From Actinopolyspora mzabensis (GTDB lineage: Bacteria > Actinomycetota > Actinomycetes > Mycobacteriales > Pseudonocardiaceae), in assembly GCF_900101095.1 (NCBI RefSeq), contig NZ_FNFM01000006.1:252101-316100 (forward strand): a DNA stretch of 64,000 nt. The letters run 5' to 3'. Every line of letters starts with the position of its first letter. Position 1 is the stretch's first letter. The translations under genes and the position numbers were made by a program. The notes below the pieces were generated by a model that had not been told where the DNA came from, made no database searches, and saw only the letters and a list, made by a program, of their open reading frames with translations. This document shows, one piece after another, positions 54,613-63,757 of this stretch.

Positions 54613-55164
54613 ATGACCACCATGCGGAGCGAGCTATCGAGCCCTCGGCTGACCGAGCTGACTGACGTGATCCGTGACCGCGTGCGCGCCGGAGTGAACC
54701 AGGCCCACACCGCCGACCTGGTAAAGGAGGCGCTGCGGCCGTTCCTCGACGTTCCCGGGCTGCTCACCGAGGAGCAGCGACGCGGCGACCCGGAGCGCTA
54801 TCTGCAGCACGTGCTGCACGTGGAACCGGACGCGAGTTTCTCCGTGGTGGCGCTGGTCTGGCTGCCCGGACAGCAGACCCCGGTACACGATCACGTCGCG
54901 TGGTGCGTCACCGGCGTCTACCAAGGGGCCGAGAGCGAACAGCACTACCGGGTGCGCGAATCCGAGCAGGGCGCCTGGCTGGTTCCGACGGAGCTGGTCA
55001 CCAACCAAGTGGGGGAGACCTGCGGATTCGCCCCTCCCGGGGACATTCACCGTGTCCGCAACTGCGGCACCGGAACGGCGATCTCGCTGCACGTCTACGG
55101 CGCCGACATCGGAGAGCTGGGCACCAGCGTGCGGCGGGTCTACGAGCTCCCGGTGCACGAGTGA
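54613..55164 (+). CDS. Cysteine-dioxygenase-like cupin
   Basis: A 183-residue protein of the CDO/thiol dioxygenase family. The non-haem iron triad is probably His92, His94 (TPVHDHVAWCVTGVYQG) and His146 (PPGDIHRVRN). Cys98, beside the site, is comparable to the cross-linking Cys of mammalian CDO. It would oxidise cysteine or a related thiol (for example 3-mercaptopropionate) to the sulphinate. ATG 54613 is preferred over the longer frame; ATG 54622 is nearby. No good ribosome site is seen. The upstream 222 bp shows no convincing riboswitch. Confidence 0.85.
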   Translation: MTTMRSELSSPRLTELTDVIRDRVRAGVNQAHTADLVKEALRPFLDVPGLLTEEQRRGDPERYLQHVLHVEPDASFSVVALVWLPGQQTPVHDHVAWCVTGVYQGAESEQHYRVRESEQGAWLVPTELVTNQVGETCGFAPPGDIHRVRNCGTGTAISLHVYGADIGELGTSVRRVYELPVHE

Positions 55165-55263
55165 TCGGAGTTTTCCGGTCGGGTTGTACGGCTGTTCGCA
55201 CGGCGAAACCTCCCGAGGTGGGGTGAGCGGAGGGCTGCTCCGGTGGCCCACCGGTCGCCGGCC

Positions 55264-56226
55264 TCAGGAGCGCAACGCGCGCAGTGCCTCCCGGACGTGC
55301 CCGGCTGCCTCGCGCAGCGCGTCCGAGGCGCTTTCGACGTCCACCTCGCCCAGCAGATGGACCAGGGCGGTCTTGAGGTCGCCTCCCGCTCGGTGCAGCG
55401 CGGGCTCGCAGGTTTCCGCGGGCGCCCCCGTGGCCTCGCACAGGATCCGTACGGTGCGTGCCCGCAACTTGGCGTTGGTGGCCACCATGCTGACCATCAG
55501 GTTGGAGTAGGTGCGTCCCAGCCGGATCATCACCGCGGTGGAGAACGAGGTCAGCACCAGCTTCTGGGCCGTTCCCGCCTTCATCCTGGTGGAGCCGGTG
55601 ATCGGCTCCGGTCCGGTGTCCACGGTGATCGCCGTGTCCACCGCTGCCGCGGCCCGCCCGTGCGGGTTGGAGGAGACCAGACCGGTTCCGGCGCCGAGCG
55701 TGCGCGCCGCTTCCAGCGCACCGAGCACGTAGGGCGTGTTCCCCGAGGCGGCCAGGCCGAGCACGAAGTCGTTCGCGGTGGCGTCGCGCTCGATCGTGCT
55801 CGCTCCGGCGGCGTCGTCGTCCTCGGCGTTCTCCACCGCCTCGCGCAGCGCGGCTTCGCCCCCGGCGAGATGAGCCACGAACCAGCCCTCCGGCACGTTG
55901 AACGTCGGGACGAGTTCGGCGGCGTCCAGCACGGCCAGCCTCCCGGAGGTGCCGGCGCCGACGTAGTGCACCCTGCCGCCGGATTCCAGCGCCTTCACCG
56001 CGAGGTCCACGGCGTGCGCCAACTCGGGCAGTGAGCTCCCGACGGCTTCCGGCACCGAGCGGTCCTCGGTGTTGAGCCGTTGCAGCAGGTCGAGCGTGTT
56101 GAGCAGGTCGATGTCCGTGGTGCGCGGATTGCTCCGTTCGGTCGGCGACTCCCCGGGCGTGGGGTGGCCACCGCGATCGGCGGACCACTCGGTTCGGGAG
56201 TCCCGGGGCGCACCGTTCCGGCTCAC
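55264..56226 (-). CDS. murQ: N-acetylmuramic acid 6-phosphate etherase
   Basis: A 320-residue SIS-domain lyase that removes lactate from MurNAc-6-phosphate to give GlcNAc-6-phosphate in cell-wall recycling. RVHYVGAGTSGRLAVLDAAELVPTF, ASGNTPYVLGAL, SSNPHG and the signature EPITGSTRMKAGTAQK are all present. A charged N-terminal extension of about 35 residues is not part of the usual enzyme, so the start could be further in. The stop of the regulator gene upstream overlaps its start by four bases, marking a regulator-murQ operon. Confidence 0.93.
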   Translation of the reverse strand: MSRNGAPRDSRTEWSADRGGHPTPGESPTERSNPRTTDIDLLNTLDLLQRLNTEDRSVPEAVGSSLPELAHAVDLAVKALESGGRVHYVGAGTSGRLAVLDAAELVPTFNVPEGWFVAHLAGGEAALREAVENAEDDDAAGASTIERDATANDFVLGLAASGNTPYVLGALEAARTLGAGTGLVSSNPHGRAAAAVDTAITVDTGPEPITGSTRMKAGTAQKLVLTSFSTAVMIRLGRTYSNLMVSMVATNAKLRARTVRILCEATGAPAETCEPALHRAGGDLKTALVHLLGEVDVESASDALREAAGHVREALRALRS

Positions 56227-57152
56227 GGGCTGTCCTCCCGGTGTCTGCGCTTGTCGGGCCGCACCCGCAGTCGGTGGTTGCCGACGGCCTGAGAAGTCGC
56301 CTGCAGCGCTGTCTTGGCGTCTTCGATGTGGCGCTGCGCCACCCCCACGAACAGGCAGTCGATCACGGTCAGCTGGGCGATCCTGCTGGCCATGGCGCCT
56401 GACCTGTAGGTGGTTTCGCGGGCGGCCGTGGTCAGTACCAGGTCGGCGATCTCGGTCACCGGGGAACGTTCGAAGTTCGTGATCGCGGCCGTGGTGGCGC
56501 CGTGGGTGCCCGCTTCGCGCAGCACCTCCACGGTTTCGGTGGTCGCGCCGGTGTGTGAGACCCCGAGGGCCACGTCGCCGGGCTCCAGGATGGCCGCCGA
56601 GGTCAGCGCGTTGTGCGTGTCCGGCCAGGCGAAGCAGGTCAGGCCGATCCGGTGCAGCTTCTGCTGCAGGTCCAGAGCCACGAACCCGCTCGCCCCGACT
56701 CCGTAGACGTCGATCCGGCGTGCCCGGGCCACCGCGTCCACCAGCGAACGCAGCGCGGTGACGTCGAGCTGCTCCGTCGTTTCCTCCACGGCACGCGCGT
56801 CCGCGTACCCGATCTTGTCGACGATCTGGCCGAGGTCGTCCGTTTCGGAGATCTCGCTGCCCAGGTCGCGGTCCCTGCTGGTCGTGCGCGCGGTCTCGGC
56901 GGCGAGCGCGATGCGGAGCTCGGGGTACCCGCTGACCCCCACGGCCTTGCAGAACCGGGTGACGGTGGTCTCGCTCGTCTCCGCCGCCTCGGCGACGTCG
57001 GTGATGCTGCGGTGCGCGATCGAGTAGGGGTCGGCCAGCACTATGCGGGCCACTCGCTGCTCGGCGCGCGCCAGGCCGGGCAGCAGCGAACGAATCCGGA
57101 CGAGCGGGCTGTGCTCACCGGATTCGATGCCGGATTCGTCTGGAGTGGCCAT
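56223..57152 (-). CDS. RpiR/MurR-family regulator of MurNAc use
   Basis: A 309-residue regulator. The N-terminal HTH (about 15-90, with TDVAEAAETSETTVTRFCKAVGVSGYPEL) is followed by a SIS sugar-phosphate-binding domain (VYGVGASGFVALDLQQKLHRIG; VSHTGATTETVEVLREA). By analogy with MurR it would sense MurNAc-6-phosphate and control murQ, to which it is coupled by a four-base overlap. ATG 57152 fits the family. Upstream, GTTACTAACATCACTGTTGC is a possible but imperfect operator. Confidence 0.88.
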   Translation of the reverse strand: MATPDESGIESGEHSPLVRIRSLLPGLARAEQRVARIVLADPYSIAHRSITDVAEAAETSETTVTRFCKAVGVSGYPELRIALAAETARTTSRDRDLGSEISETDDLGQIVDKIGYADARAVEETTEQLDVTALRSLVDAVARARRIDVYGVGASGFVALDLQQKLHRIGLTCFAWPDTHNALTSAAILEPGDVALGVSHTGATTETVEVLREAGTHGATTAAITNFERSPVTEIADLVLTTAARETTYRSGAMASRIAQLTVIDCLFVGVAQRHIEDAKTALQATSQAVGNHRLRVRPDKRRHREDSP

Positions 57153-57371
57153 GTGGGAAAGTTACTAACATCACTGTTGCTCGGTCAAACGGAGCGGTGG
57201 GCGGGAACCACGTACACCACCATCAGACTAGGCCACCGGGGGCGGTTTCCGCCGCCTTTTCGGGATGATTACCGGAAGCAGCGGCTACGGCGCGGTGAGG
57301 TTCTCCGAGTGTTCTCACACGACCGGGGCGGATGCTGGTCAACGCCGCGACGGCCGCTGCGGCTCGGGGAC

Positions 57372-57740
57372 TCACGCGGTGGCTTCCGGTGGGCACGGCG
57401 TTCCCTGGTGGTGGCGCAGGCGCCAGTCGTCGCCCTGCCTGAGCCACACCGAACTGCGAATGGTCTTCACTTCACCCCGGTGTGCCGTGTAGGTGAGCAG
57501 GATCGTGTCGGAGTCGATCCGCGCCGGTCGAAGTTCCGTGGCCGTGATCCGTTCCGAGCTGTCGGAGCCCGTGGCAGTGGTGATCGTATCCCGGTCCCAC
57601 ACCGCTCCGGAGGCGCCGAACTCGGTGAACTCCGGGTGCAGCAGCGCGCGAACGGTTTCCGGATCGTCGCGCACGCGGGGCTCGAGCAGTTCCAGTTCGT
57701 GCGCGACGACCTCGTCGAAATCCGTTCCGGGATCCACCAT
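57372..57740 (-). CDS. DUF4440/SnoaL-like protein
   Basis: A 122-residue protein of the NTF2-like superfamily. FDEVVAHELELLEPRVRDDPETVRALLHPEFTEFGASG and the closing VWLRQGDDWRLRHHQGTP are characteristic of DUF4440. Function unknown; such proteins bind small molecules or act as hydrolase-like enzymes. ATG 57740 is preferred to 57812 because a TACGCT -10 box ends six bases upstream (leaderless) and the extra residues are low-complexity. The gap to the RpiR gene (57153-57371) shows no gene. Confidence 0.8.
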   Translation of the reverse strand: MVDPGTDFDEVVAHELELLEPRVRDDPETVRALLHPEFTEFGASGAVWDRDTITTATGSDSSERITATELRPARIDSDTILLTYTAHRGEVKTIRSSVWLRQGDDWRLRHHQGTPCPPEATA

Positions 57741-57825
57741 GCGCGGAGCGTAGATGGCTCCGCCGTCGCCGGTCGAGCCGGTTCCACCGACGTGCGCCCG
57801 CTCCGCGCTCACATCCGATCAGTTC

Positions 57826-58218
57826 TCACATTCGGGTGGTGTGCTGCGGCTCCACGTAGACGATCACCCGGTGATCACCCGGCTGGTCGTAGGGGTACTC
57901 GTCGGCGTCCATGTACTTCTTCGCCATCCGGTTGATGAACGCACGGTCCGGGTCGTCCTCCACCCGGGCGACCCTGCCGCGAACCTCGATGTAGCGGTAG
58001 GGCTGTTCCGGGTCGAGTGCGGAAATCGCCAGTCGCGGCTCCCGCTGCAGGTTCCGGTACTTCTGGCGCGTGGTGGTCTGACTGAACTTGAGGTACTGCC
58101 CGTCCCAGTCGATCCACACCGGACTGGTGTGTGGTTCTCCCTTCGGTCCGATCGTGGCGATGTGCGCGAACGAGCGCTTGTTCAGGATGTCCTCTAGGTC
58201 CTCCGGAATCACGGACAA
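57826..58218 (-). CDS. PPOX-class (F420-dependent-type) oxidoreductase
   Basis: A 130-residue split-barrel flavin/deazaflavin protein. FAHIATIGPKGEPHTSPVWIDWDGQYLKFSQTTTRQKYRNL and the following RLAISALDPEQPYRYIEVRGRV are the core of the F420-dependent FDOR/PPOX group. It is likely cytoplasmic, reducing or binding F420 substrates; the exact reaction is unknown. The TTG at 58218 has AGGAGGG eight bases upstream, which decides the start. Confidence 0.87.
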   Translation of the reverse strand: MSVIPEDLEDILNKRSFAHIATIGPKGEPHTSPVWIDWDGQYLKFSQTTTRQKYRNLQREPRLAISALDPEQPYRYIEVRGRVARVEDDPDRAFINRMAKKYMDADEYPYDQPGDHRVIVYVEPQHTTRM

Positions 58219-58376
58219 GGCCTTTTCCCTCCTGCCGGGTGAACACGGTCGACATCGGGCACGCTATCGCGAAATCACGCCGGGTGCCCGCATCGAAAAG
58301 CTCCGTGTTCGACCCGTTCGAAGGACTCGGCCTTTCCCGGTGGATTCCCGCGACGAGGCGGCCGGCGGCCCCCGAC

Positions 58377-60131
58377 TCAGCGTTGTGCCACCAGGAACCC
58401 CGATCCGCGCAGCCTGCTCGCCTCGGCCTCGCCGTCGAGCACCGTCCGGCCCCCGGCCGAAAGCCTGATGCCGTCCAGATAGACCCCCCTGCCCACGTAC
58501 CGTTCGTCCGGCACGAAACGCCACCGCACCAGCGTTCGCCCGGAACGCCCCTCCGGAACGGTGCCGCGCACCCGCCACCAGGCGCGGTGACCGGAACCGG
58601 CCAGTTCGGTCACGGGATGCCTCGGGGATCCCGGACCTCTGGTGTGCAGCCGCACCGGGTGCCAGGAGGTCCCCTCGTCGTCGCTGTACTCCACCAGCAA
58701 CCGGTCGGCCCCGTCGGTGTCCCGCTGGGTGTCCACGAACGCCTCGAACGACACCCGCAGCCGCCCGCCGGTCGCCACGGAATCGGTGGTCAACGTGGTT
58801 TCCGCCTCCGAGGCTCCACCGCCCGTGAACCAGGCGGTCGGGCCGCGCCGTGGCTCCACGGCCATGGAGCGGGCCAGGCCCTGTGCCAGTGCCACCCGCG
58901 CCGGGTTGTTCGACCCCCACTCCCGCGAGGGGTGGACGCGGTTGGTCAACAGGATCGCCATCGAGCGTGACCGCGGATCGAGCACCATCGACGTCCCCGT
59001 GTACCCCGTGTGCCCCGCGCTGCGAGGACCGGTCAGCCCCGCCATGTACCAGCGCTGCGCCAGCTCGAAGCCGAGGCCGTGCGAGTGCTCCGGGAACTCG
59101 GTGTTGTAGTCGGTCAGCATCAACTCCACGCTGCGCTCGCGCAGGATGCGCTCGCCGTCGTAGCTTCCCCCGTTGAGGATCGCCTGCCCGAGCACGGCCA
59201 GGTCCTCCGCCGTGCCGAAAATTCCCGCGTGTCCTGCTATGCCTCCCAGTGACCAGGCGTTCTCGTCGTGCACCCCGCCACGCACCATGCCGCGGGGCGG
59301 ATCGCTCTGGAACTCCGTGGCCGCGATCCGGCGCAGCTTGGAAGACGGTGGCAGGTAGCCCGTGTCGGTCATGCCCAGCGGTTCGGTGATCCCCCGGGAG
59401 ATCACGCTGTCCAATCGCCGTCCGGTCACCCGTTGGAGCAGCTCACCGAGCACGATCATGTTCGGGTCGGAGTAGTTGTAGGTGCTGCCCGGCTCGGCGA
59501 CCGGTTCGAGGTTCATCACGTGCGGAATCCGCTGTCGTTCCGGCAGTTCCCACAGTTTCACCACCGACTGCAGTCCGGAGGTGTGGGTCAGCAGCTGGCG
59601 CACCGTGATCTCCGACTTGCCGTGGTTGCCGAACTCGGGCAGGTACCGCGCGACCGGTTCGGTCAGCTCGACGTGCCCGGCCTCGACCTGCTGCAACACC
59701 GCCACGGAGGTGAACAGCTTGGTCATCGAGGCGAGATCGAAGATCGTGTCCGGGGAGGTTCTCTCCTGGCGCCCCGCGGGAAGTTCGGTGCCCGCGCCGT
59801 CGGCGTAGCGCAGTTCGTATCCCACCGCCTCGTGGCTGACCACCATGCCGTCGTGGGCCAGCAGGCTCACCGCGCCCGCGTACATCGGTTTCTCCCGCTC
59901 CGGAGTGGATTCGCTCCACTCGGCCAGACGAGCGGTGGCTTCCCGGATCGGTGCGGGCGCCAGCCCGGCCCGGCGGGGGGTGGCGTCGCGCAGGCGCGTG
60001 TCCGCGGCGGAGAATCCCTCGTGCGGCAGATCGAAGCGTCCGCTCGACCGCACTCCGGGCGCGGGCGCGGAAGCGCAGGTCGTCACGGTCAGCATCGACA
60101 GCAGTGCCGTCACCAGCAGCGGGTTGCGCAT
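58377..60131 (-). CDS. Exported beta-lactamase-class-C-like serine hydrolase
   Basis: A 584-residue protein. The signal sequence MRNPLLVTALLSMLTVTTCASA may be a lipoprotein type with an unusual VTTC lipobox. The penicillin-recognising domain has SMTK (the SxxK site), YNYSDPN and HTGYTG in place of KTG. After about residue 405 a beta-sandwich-like domain follows (TLTTDSVATGGRLRVSFEAF and on). It corresponds to YbbE/AmiE, encoded in the B. subtilis MurNAc-recycling operon. It probably acts on peptidoglycan peptides outside the membrane. ATG 60131 (GTGAGGTGAGG upstream) is preferred over the open frame to 60254, which runs through tandem repeats. Confidence 0.82.
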   Translation of the reverse strand: MRNPLLVTALLSMLTVTTCASAPAPGVRSSGRFDLPHEGFSAADTRLRDATPRRAGLAPAPIREATARLAEWSESTPEREKPMYAGAVSLLAHDGMVVSHEAVGYELRYADGAGTELPAGRQERTSPDTIFDLASMTKLFTSVAVLQQVEAGHVELTEPVARYLPEFGNHGKSEITVRQLLTHTSGLQSVVKLWELPERQRIPHVMNLEPVAEPGSTYNYSDPNMIVLGELLQRVTGRRLDSVISRGITEPLGMTDTGYLPPSSKLRRIAATEFQSDPPRGMVRGGVHDENAWSLGGIAGHAGIFGTAEDLAVLGQAILNGGSYDGERILRERSVELMLTDYNTEFPEHSHGLGFELAQRWYMAGLTGPRSAGHTGYTGTSMVLDPRSRSMAILLTNRVHPSREWGSNNPARVALAQGLARSMAVEPRRGPTAWFTGGGASEAETTLTTDSVATGGRLRVSFEAFVDTQRDTDGADRLLVEYSDDEGTSWHPVRLHTRGPGSPRHPVTELAGSGHRAWWRVRGTVPEGRSGRTLVRWRFVPDERYVGRGVYLDGIRLSAGGRTVLDGEAEASRLRGSGFLVAQR

Positions 60132-60193
60132 CCTCACCTCACGGCGCTGGAACTTCATCGACTCGGTTCCCGTGTTCGGTCGGTGGTGTGTGG

Positions 60194-60250
60194 TCCCCTG
60201 TCCGGTGCTTGCTCCCCTGTCCGGTGCTTGTTCCCCTGCCGGTTCCTGCT
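60194..60250. repeat. 19-bp tandem repeat between namZ and the serine hydrolase gene
   Basis: TCCCCTGTCCGGTGCTTG plus one base occurs at 60194-60212 and again at 60213-60231, then a degenerate third unit (60232-60250). It lies in the 147-bp gap, where it could form transcript structure. Confidence 0.75.
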
Positions 60251-60278
60251 CCACTGCCGGGTCCCCCGTGATGCCGGT

Positions 60279-61586
60279 TCACCGGTAGAGCAGGTAGGGC
60301 CGGCGTCGCCGCCGGAAATCGGCCAGCTCTTCCTCCCAGGCCCCGACGACGTCGGCGGTGTCGGCGCCCGCGTCGATCATCTCGCGCAGCCGGGCGGATC
60401 CGGTGAGGTTGTCGATCCAGTGGTCCGAGCGCCACCCGAACGCGTCCGGATAGAGCCGTCGGGCCTGCACGAGCATCCGCACCGCGGTGCCGATCGCGTC
60501 GAACTCCGCCTCCCCGGTGCGGTAGAGCTGCACTCCGCCACAGGTCTTTCCCCGGTGCTTGGAGAAGGTCGGCACGAAGTGGGTCTCCCGGAAGTAGGCC
60601 CCGGTCGTGCCCTCCGAATTGAGTCGTTCCGCCCAGCGCCGGTCCACTCCGGGCGCGCCGATGATCTCGAAGGGTCTGGTGGTTCCTCTGCCCTCCGAGA
60701 ACACCGTGCCCTCGAACATCCCGGTACCGGGATAGACCAGGGCGGTGTCCGGTGTGGGCATGTTCGGGCTCGGCGGTATCCACGGCAACCCGGTTTCGGT
60801 GAACGAGTGTTCCCGGGACCAGCCGGACATCTCGACCACGTCCAGCCCGGGGAGTCGCTCCTTCTCCCGCTCGGGCAGGAACTCGGCGTCGAACATGCGT
60901 GCCAGCTCGCCGACGGTCATGCCGTGTTGCTGTGCGATCGGCAGCTCACCCACCCCGGAGGCGAACTCGGGATCGAGCACCGGCCCGGCCGCGCGCCCGC
61001 CCAGCGGGTTCGGCCGGTCCAGCACGGTCAGCGGCACCCCAACCCGCACTGCCGCCCGCATCGCGGTGTACATCGTCCAGACGTAGGTGTAGAAACGCGT
61101 TCCGACGTCGGCGATGTCGAACACCAGCCGGTCGACCGAGGCCTGCCGCAGCATCCCGGCGAGTTTCGCCGTGTCCGCCCCGTAGGTGTCGTAGACCGGT
61201 ATCCCGGTTCGGGGATCGGTGTAGTCACCTTCCGAACCGCCCGCCTGCGCGGTGCCCCGGAAGCCGTGTTCCGGGCCGAAAACGGCCACCACCTCGACGC
61301 CCTCGGCGGAGTGCATCTCGTCGACGATGTGTGGCAGCCCCGCCCGCGGCCGGGTTACCACGGAAGTCGGATTGGCGATCACGCCGAGCCGGGGGCCGCG
61401 GAGACGTTCCCATCCCGCGGCGGCGAGTTCGTCGGCTCCGGTCCGTACCGGTCGGCGGCCGGCTCCTCGCCCGGAGTCCCGTTCGGAGTCCTGTTCGGTA
61501 CTGGCGGCCGATGCCCCGGTGAGCCCGAGCATCGGAGCCGTCACTGCGGAGGAGAGCAGGAACCTCCTGCGGTCAAGTTCACCCAA
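60279..61586 (-). CDS. namZ: Exo-beta-N-acetylmuramidase NamZ (DUF1343)
   Basis: A 435-residue GH171/DUF1343 enzyme that removes terminal MurNAc from peptidoglycan chains. A Tat-type signal (DRRRFLLSSAVTAPMLGL) exports it. VIANPTSVV, FGPEHGFRGTAQAGG, FDIADVGTRFYTYVWTM and VLDRPNPLGG are DUF1343 landmarks, and PNMPTPDTALVYPGTGMFEGT follows. TTG 61586 has GGTGAGG seven bases upstream. It lies 9 bp after nagZ and before the serine hydrolase on the same strand, so the three form an operon. Confidence 0.9.
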   Translation of the reverse strand: MGELDRRRFLLSSAVTAPMLGLTGASAASTEQDSERDSGRGAGRRPVRTGADELAAAGWERLRGPRLGVIANPTSVVTRPRAGLPHIVDEMHSAEGVEVVAVFGPEHGFRGTAQAGGSEGDYTDPRTGIPVYDTYGADTAKLAGMLRQASVDRLVFDIADVGTRFYTYVWTMYTAMRAAVRVGVPLTVLDRPNPLGGRAAGPVLDPEFASGVGELPIAQQHGMTVGELARMFDAEFLPEREKERLPGLDVVEMSGWSREHSFTETGLPWIPPSPNMPTPDTALVYPGTGMFEGTVFSEGRGTTRPFEIIGAPGVDRRWAERLNSEGTTGAYFRETHFVPTFSKHRGKTCGGVQLYRTGEAEFDAIGTAVRMLVQARRLYPDAFGWRSDHWIDNLTGSARLREMIDAGADTADVVGAWEEELADFRRRRRPYLLYR

Positions 61587-61595
61587 CTCGCTACC

Positions 61596-63434
61596 TCACC
61601 AGGTGATTCCGTGGCCGAACGGATAACGCGGTGCGTCGGGGCGGTCCGGATCGGGGACCGGCACCGGCAACTTGCCCGAGGGGGACACCACACCGAACAG
61701 CACTCTTGTCAGGGATCGCATCGACACCTGCCGGTAGGAGTAGGTGGCCAGCCAGGTGCCGATTTCGTCGACGCAGGCGGCGTCGTAGGGGTCGCGCACC
61801 GCCACTGCGATCACGCGGTCGCCCGCCCGGCTCAACGAGCGGAGCAGCTCGCGTTGCGCACCGCCGGAGTCCCGCCAGGCACCGTTGGTCAGCACGATCG
61901 TCACGTCGTGTCGTTCGGCGCGGTCGGCCGCCTCGCCGATCAGTCGCTCTTCCGGGGATTCCCCGGTGTGCAGCGTTTCCGTCATCCGATGCTGCCGCCG
62001 GACCTCGGCGGCCAGTTCGGCGGTGGTTGTTTCGCCCCACCCCGTGACGAACACGCTTCCCACCGCTGTCCGCAGTGGCAGCAGGCCGGTGTCGTCGCGC
62101 AGCGCCGTCACGGAGTCGTCGGTGATCCGCAGCGCCTGCCGCCGGTGTGAGGCAGTGCCGACCGTCCGTTCCACCTCCGCCGGGTCCACCAGGGGGGTCG
62201 AGACCGTCCCACGGCGGTCCTTCATGCTCAGGATCCGCAGTACGCTGTTGTCTATGTCCCGTTCGGCCAGCCTGCCCGAACGCACGGCATCGGTCACCGC
62301 CCCGATCGCGGCGGAGAGGTCTCCCGGCATCAGCAGCTGATCGGCGCCAGCCTCCAGCGCCAGCACGGGAACGTCCTCGGCGGGGTGGAGCTCGTGCACT
62401 CCCGCCATCCGCAGCGAGTCGGTGACCACCACCCCCTGGAAACCGAGTTCCTCGCGCAGCAGCCCGGTGAGAATGCGGTGCGAAAGCGTCGCCGGTTCTC
62501 CGGAGGGGTCGAGTTCGGGGAACTTCAGGTGCCCCGTCATCACCGCGTCGGTGCCCTCGTCGATCGCGGCTCGGAACGGCGGCGCGTCCAGCCGTCGCCA
62601 CTGCCGTTCGTCGTGGTCGATGACTGGAAGGTCGGTGTGGCTGTCCACGCTGGTGTCGCCGTGACCGGGGAAGTGCTTGACGGTGGCCGAGACGGTGTTT
62701 CGCGCCGCTCCCGCGCGCTGGTAGCCGCGTATCTGGGAGCGGGTCAGTTCCGCGGCCAGTTCCGGTGAGGAGGCGAAGGAGCGCACCCCGATGACCGGGT
62801 TCTCCGGATTGACGTTGACGTCCCCGACCGGCGCGAAGTTCTGGGTGATGCCCATGGCGCGCAGCTCTCGGCCGGTGATGCGTGCCGCCCGCTCCGCCGC
62901 GCCCGTCTCGCGGGCCGCGCCCAGCGCCATGCTGCCGGGCAGTACCGTCGCGGGTTCGTCTATCCGGGTGATGGCGCCCTGTTCCTGGTCGGTGGCTATG
63001 GTCAGTGGAATCCCGGCCCCCGAATCCAGCGCGGCCCGCTGCAACCCGTTCGAGAGTTCGGCGATCTGCCGGGGCTCCCGCAGGCTGTCCGTCCAGGAGA
63101 AGTGGATGACGCCGCCGAGCCCGAACCGCCGTACCACCTCGGCGGGGGAGCCCACCCCGTACTCCGTGCGGTTGGTGGGGTGGTCGGTGTCGGCCGTGGC
63201 CCCGTACACCACCGTCACGAAGAGTTGCCCCACCTTCTGCGGTAGCGACATGTTCCGCACCGTGCGGCGGGCCCAGTCGGTCGTCCCCGTCAGCGGTGGC
63301 CGGTCGGTTCCTGCCGCATCGAACGTGCCCGGGGGGTGCTGTCCGTTTCTCCCGTCGGCGGCGGCCAGGGTGCCCAGCGTCGCCGTTCCCAGCGCGACAG
63401 TACCGAGCTGCCGCCTGCCGAATGTCGCTGCCAC
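61596..63434 (-). CDS. nagZ: Exported beta-N-acetylhexosaminidase NagZ (GH3)
   Basis: A 612-residue family-3 glycoside hydrolase that releases terminal GlcNAc from muropeptides. The GH3 barrel carries ATDQEQGAITRI, NFAPVGDVNVNPENPVIGVRSF and KHFPGHGDTSVDSH (253-266), the loop with the His-Asp acid/base dyad. VVTDSLRMAGV holds the nucleophile Asp. A C-terminal alpha/beta sandwich follows, like the long B. subtilis-type enzyme. GTG 63434 is chosen because GGGAG precedes it and the product then begins with a Tat signal (MAATFGRRQLGTVALG). The frame is open 35 codons further upstream. First gene of nagZ-namZ-serine hydrolase. Confidence 0.92.
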   Translation of the reverse strand: MAATFGRRQLGTVALGTATLGTLAAADGRNGQHPPGTFDAAGTDRPPLTGTTDWARRTVRNMSLPQKVGQLFVTVVYGATADTDHPTNRTEYGVGSPAEVVRRFGLGGVIHFSWTDSLREPRQIAELSNGLQRAALDSGAGIPLTIATDQEQGAITRIDEPATVLPGSMALGAARETGAAERAARITGRELRAMGITQNFAPVGDVNVNPENPVIGVRSFASSPELAAELTRSQIRGYQRAGAARNTVSATVKHFPGHGDTSVDSHTDLPVIDHDERQWRRLDAPPFRAAIDEGTDAVMTGHLKFPELDPSGEPATLSHRILTGLLREELGFQGVVVTDSLRMAGVHELHPAEDVPVLALEAGADQLLMPGDLSAAIGAVTDAVRSGRLAERDIDNSVLRILSMKDRRGTVSTPLVDPAEVERTVGTASHRRQALRITDDSVTALRDDTGLLPLRTAVGSVFVTGWGETTTAELAAEVRRQHRMTETLHTGESPEERLIGEAADRAERHDVTIVLTNGAWRDSGGAQRELLRSLSRAGDRVIAVAVRDPYDAACVDEIGTWLATYSYRQVSMRSLTRVLFGVVSPSGKLPVPVPDPDRPDAPRYPFGHGITW

Positions 63435-63757
63435 GAGGGAGCTCCCGTTCCACGGAACTTGGATTCGCCGGTGGCGGCCGTCGTTGGTTCTGGGACGCGG
63501 CGGAGAACCGAACGCATGGGAGAACCGTGAGTGTCCCACCGGATACCGGATCGGGGTGTAAGTTACCCACGGTGTGTGAGGCGGTCAACGCTACGCGCCG
63601 GGCTGGTGACTTTTCGGGTGAGTGGTTCCAGCCCGCACGACTCGGCCAGGGCAGGACTCGCCCGCGGCAGGACGTGCCAGGATTCGATCCCCGGACATGA
63701 TGGTGGCGCCCGCCAGTTCGACTGACGAGCGCCACTCTCCCGGCGCGAACCTGCGGG

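Noticed and set aside
59268-62150. A 960-codon plus-strand frame across the serine hydrolase, namZ and nagZ
   Set aside because: It is antisense to three recognised enzymes and its translation is low-complexity Arg/Gly/His without domains.
63655-63715. Possible tRNA or tmRNA T-arm near GGATTCGATCC
   Set aside because: The five-base stem does not pair and no acceptor or anticodon arm is present.
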